Positions 60,801 to 64,000 of a stretch of DNA of 64,000 bases are shown in pieces. Every line of letters begins with the position of its first letter. The stretch's first letter is position 1. The stretch comes from Campylorhamphus procurvoides. Its lineage: Eukaryota > Chordata > Aves > Passeriformes > Dendrocolaptidae. The stretch is taken from contig WBMV01006439.1 of NCBI GenBank assembly GCA_013396655.1, positions 992,001-1,056,000 on the forward strand, in the 5' to 3' direction. A program made the translations under genes and the position numbers. The notes beneath the pieces are model-generated. The model made no database searches, was not told the origin of the DNA, and saw only the letters and a list, made by a program, of their open reading frames with translations.

Positions 60801-63800
60801 TAAATCCACTTTTTAGCAAGTTAGGTATGTACTTTAGATCTTGGTCAAGGGCCTTAAGTACTCTAATGAACAGGCATCCACTTCCTCACATGCTTACAGA
60901 TGAGCATATCATAAACCTTCTGAGGTTCAATTCATCTCACATGACTATAGTTTTTTTAATAGTGATGTAAAAAAGAAAAGGAAATTATATAGGATCCATC
61001 TATCAGATGTCTTCAGACAGGTTCCTAAGGTAATCCTAAAACCAGTTTAGAGTAATTGTTCAATTTTTAGCTAACTCCCCATGGGATACAATTGTACAAT
61101 ATCCCACTGCATGAATTAAAGCTCCTAAAAGATGCAGTCAACCAGAAAATGCTTGGATACCACCTGTACTGTAACAAACATTGATTTCTCTCTTGTATTA
61201 CTGTCAAAGAAGCAGAAAATAATTCTACTTAATTTCATCATAAAGGATGCAAATGCAATTGTTAAGATGCAGTTAAATATGCATAACACTCTTCCAGACA
61301 CTTGCTTTTCATTTCTCAAGTGCTTTTTCTGCTCCAGTGTGCTCAACTAGAAGCATCAATATGTCCCTACCCACTTGGAAAGCCATTTATCTATCCCTCA
61401 CAGATAAAACAATGCCCAGATGTGGATAAATAGCTGAGATTCTTCTGATGGCAACTTTCTTCCATTTTTGCCCCATACCAAAGTTCTTAAACTGGGAAAA
61501 GAAGGAACTTTGTACCTATATTAAAAAAAAAAAAATCTATCTTTGCCATAACAACCAGTAGGTCCTACCTTGTTTTGATCAAGTAATAGTTCAGAATCAC
61601 AGTGATTCTAGTTAAAAGGTGTAACACAAGCATCTTCATCTTAGATGGGCAGCTGGAGCAGGAGACCTGTCCCTGTTGTACAGATGTCAAACCTGCACAG
61701 AAATTTGGGGGGGGTTTGGAACAAAAAGCTGTTTGATGTAACAGAAGCACTATGAGGAGATTGACTAGAGCTTTAAACCACTCTATTTCTTTTTTACCTG
61801 AGAGTCTAAATTCTACCTCTTTCTATAATAATTGCCAATGAAGGTGACCTCTTCAAAGTCATATATGGGTTCTGGGTCCATGCGAGAAAAACAAATTTTC
61901 ATAAAATTAGATAAAGTAACAAATACTACAGGAAAAATAAATTAGCTTTTCTGACTTCTTTTTTATCACAATGCATGTTATAAGATTTAACAGAACTGAA
62001 TGACAGCCCATGTAAAATGGATAAAATAGTAAATAATTTTATACCTAATACATGCAAAATTATACACTGAAAATATATTTATGTATGGGCGTAATTTAAG
62101 AGAACTAAATATTAGTTTCAAAAAATATTAAAAGATGCAAAAGAGATGTAGAATTAGAAACCATTTGAGAGTCTTATGGAGCCTAGTCACTATTAAATGC
62201 ATAATTTCCTGAAACTTTATGCTTTGGAGGAAAGCTGGATATTATGTTGGGTAGAAATATCTGTCAGAGAGCGCTATTGTACCATCTTTAACCCTAAGGA
62301 ATAGGAAGATTTTTGTTTCTAAAGTATCTTATGTTGATATTTGATAGACACAGTTCTGCCTTTGATAGAATGACAATTTGATCTGAAAAAAATTATCATG
62401 TTCATGCATTATATTCTCATCAGGTGCTGAAAATACATCATCAAAAGCTCATGGTTTTGTATATCTTTTATGTTTGAAAAATTCTTAGTGACATAAGTAA
62501 AAGGGATTTCTTCCACATCCATATCTATCACATTAATGTTTTGATTGAGTTTTTATTGATTTGCTGTACTTTCTGTGTTAGTTTTAATGTTTCGTCCCTA
62601 ATGTTTGTTGGATTAGTGGATCAATCTGGAAAAAAATCACCCTAAAAAGTGTGGGTTTTTGAAGAGATGTCTGAGAACTTTTGTATAATCTGACTTCTCC
62701 CTTGTTTGTTACAAAAAAGGTTAACTTGAATTATTTTAGGCACCTCAAAAACCCCAAAATAAAACAAAACCAAAAAACCCAAACAAACAAACAAAAACAC
62801 ACACCCCCCAGAAAAAATATAGAGTCTGTTCTCTATATTGCCATATATTGCCAGGTATTTTTATATGAAGGGATATATTTTCAAAGCACTGCAAGGGAGG
62901 TATGTGCTAAAATCTGTTCATGTATAACAGGATTTGTGCTAATACTGCCTACACACTGCTTTGAAACCATACCCCTCTCTGGTTTTAATAGTTTATCACC
63001 ATGGAAGGGACTATGACTTGAAAGAGGCTGACACTTGTGGAATAAAAAATCACTAAGGAAACAAAACTAAAATGAAATTGATAAATCTAAAATAAAACAG
63101 ACACTGTAATTAAAAATATTAATTTTTTTTAACTTATGGAAGTGTGATCTTTTTTATCTAAAGATCACAGTAGCTTAAAAAGATTTTCCTGTTCTATCAT
63201 CTCCTTTGCACATGTAACAAATCAGGCCAAAGAAATTTGTTTTGGAAAATTATGCAGATTCTCAGTGTATGGGAAACAAGGTAATGGTATTGAGTTTGGT
63301 AAAGCTATATGGGTTTAGGAGAATTTTGGATTTGGACAAAAGCCTTAAAAGCTTTTACTTTCATAACTGTTCAGAAGAAAAATAACTGCATTTAACACAC
63401 ACTGTACAGTAGAGCAAAAAAGTTCCTCCAAAGTTCTTTCTAGTTTCTATTTTTGGTTTTGTTCTTTATGCTAGACAGTTAAAGATTATAAAATTACAAG
63501 ATTATAGTAAAGAAGCTACATATATGCATATATTTGAATGCAGGTATTATAAAAATATGGTATTGCATAGACCACTCTAACTTAATTTTATCAATCATGG
63601 GCTCCGTATTCTGACTCATTCAGAGCACCAAAAGTCATCAGTGTCTTAGGAAAAGAAGCTGTGACTCTTTCCATATGGAAGTTTCCAAGCTGAACTATGA
63701 TTCCGTTCTGCAGTTCAGCCTGGAAGCTTTTCACACTTGAAGCAGAAGCTTGATCAGCTTTTTAATTTTTGGTTCAGAAAAAGAGAGCCAAGATTTGCAT

Positions 63801-64000
63801 AAATCCCAATTACACGAGCAAGCAGTTTCTTGACTACTACTTTGACATTCTTTAGAATGTGAGGCAGACTTCACAGAAGAGTCTTCTATTTGTAACACTC
63901 TAAAGGCAAAGGTGAGAACTAAATGATCAGGGAGTGGCACTGAACACACCCACTGTCACCCCATGGCTTTATCCTTTGGTAAGTCTGCTACTGACCATTC
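57804..64000. other. unique AT-rich non-coding DNA
   Basis: No gene, RNA or recognisable mobile element is visible. There is an AT cruciform at 58313-58340 within an AATAT-rich stretch (58258-58350), an A run near 61521-61533 and an A/C-rich simple tract at about 62755-62810. ORFs up to 111 codons (62681-63016) pass through the simple tract and have no domain. Confidence 0.5.
58313..58340. repeat. perfect AT inverted repeat (12 bp arms, 4 nt loop)
   Basis: TAATATTATATT and AATATAATATTA are exact reverse complements separated by TCAT. They sit in a longer run of AATAT-type units. The sequence could extrude as a cruciform. A transcript terminator or RNA role is not supported. Confidence 0.85.

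Noticed and set aside
1..64000. CRISPR arrays, operons, phage or bacterial genes
   Set aside because: No regularly spaced repeats and no dense long ORFs. Composition and repeats are those of a bird genome.

Overview
This window looks like a gene-poor stretch of a passerine bird genome. It is AT-rich and has no long open reading frame on either strand. Its interspersed repeats are avian: CR1 LINE 3' ends, ERVL-type LTRs of the kind common in bird genomes, and one short element with a tRNA-Ile-like head and a CR1-like tail that matches TguSINE1, a SINE known from songbirds. No bacterial, phage, CRISPR or operon features are present.

Layout. 1-4.5 kb: unique AT-rich DNA. 4.51-5.13 kb: an ERVL-type solo LTR. 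8.25-9.10 kb: a long CR1 3' end carrying a ~60 bp foreign insert that has a partial relative at 5.5 kb. 11.9-12.3 kb: an ATTA-rich stretch that could be conserved non-coding DNA. 13.02-14.21 kb: a 1.2 kb solo LTR with a 4 bp target duplication. 20.6-21.0 kb: a second CR1. 25.7 kb: an old CR1 end on the minus strand. 28.0-28.5 kb: an LTR-like patch. 32.7-32.9 kb: a minus-strand ORF with a good acceptor and an adjacent AATAAA. 39.5-39.9 kb: a relative of the 13 kb LTR, inverted. 40.23-40.68 and 49.33-49.78 kb: two solo LTRs of one family in opposite orientation, each with its own 5 bp target duplication. Between them, on the minus strand, lie the best exon candidates of the window (46.8, 45.4 and 41.0 kb), another ERVL-type LTR piece (46.9 kb) and a 20 bp minisatellite (47.3 kb). 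51.7-53.6 kb: a cluster of minus-strand retroviral remnants, namely an LTR, polypurine tract, decayed env TM region and an unrelated LTR. 54.0 kb: a TATA-box-like promoter sequence. 57.7 kb: the SINE. 57.8-64 kb: unique AT-rich DNA with an AT cruciform.

The window therefore reads as intergenic or large-intron DNA, shaped mainly by retroelements inserting and then losing their interiors by LTR-LTR recombination. If the minus-strand exon candidates are real, a gene reads right to left through about 46.8-40.8 kb. I do not recognise its product. All exon calls rest on reading frame plus splice-site consensus and are tentative.
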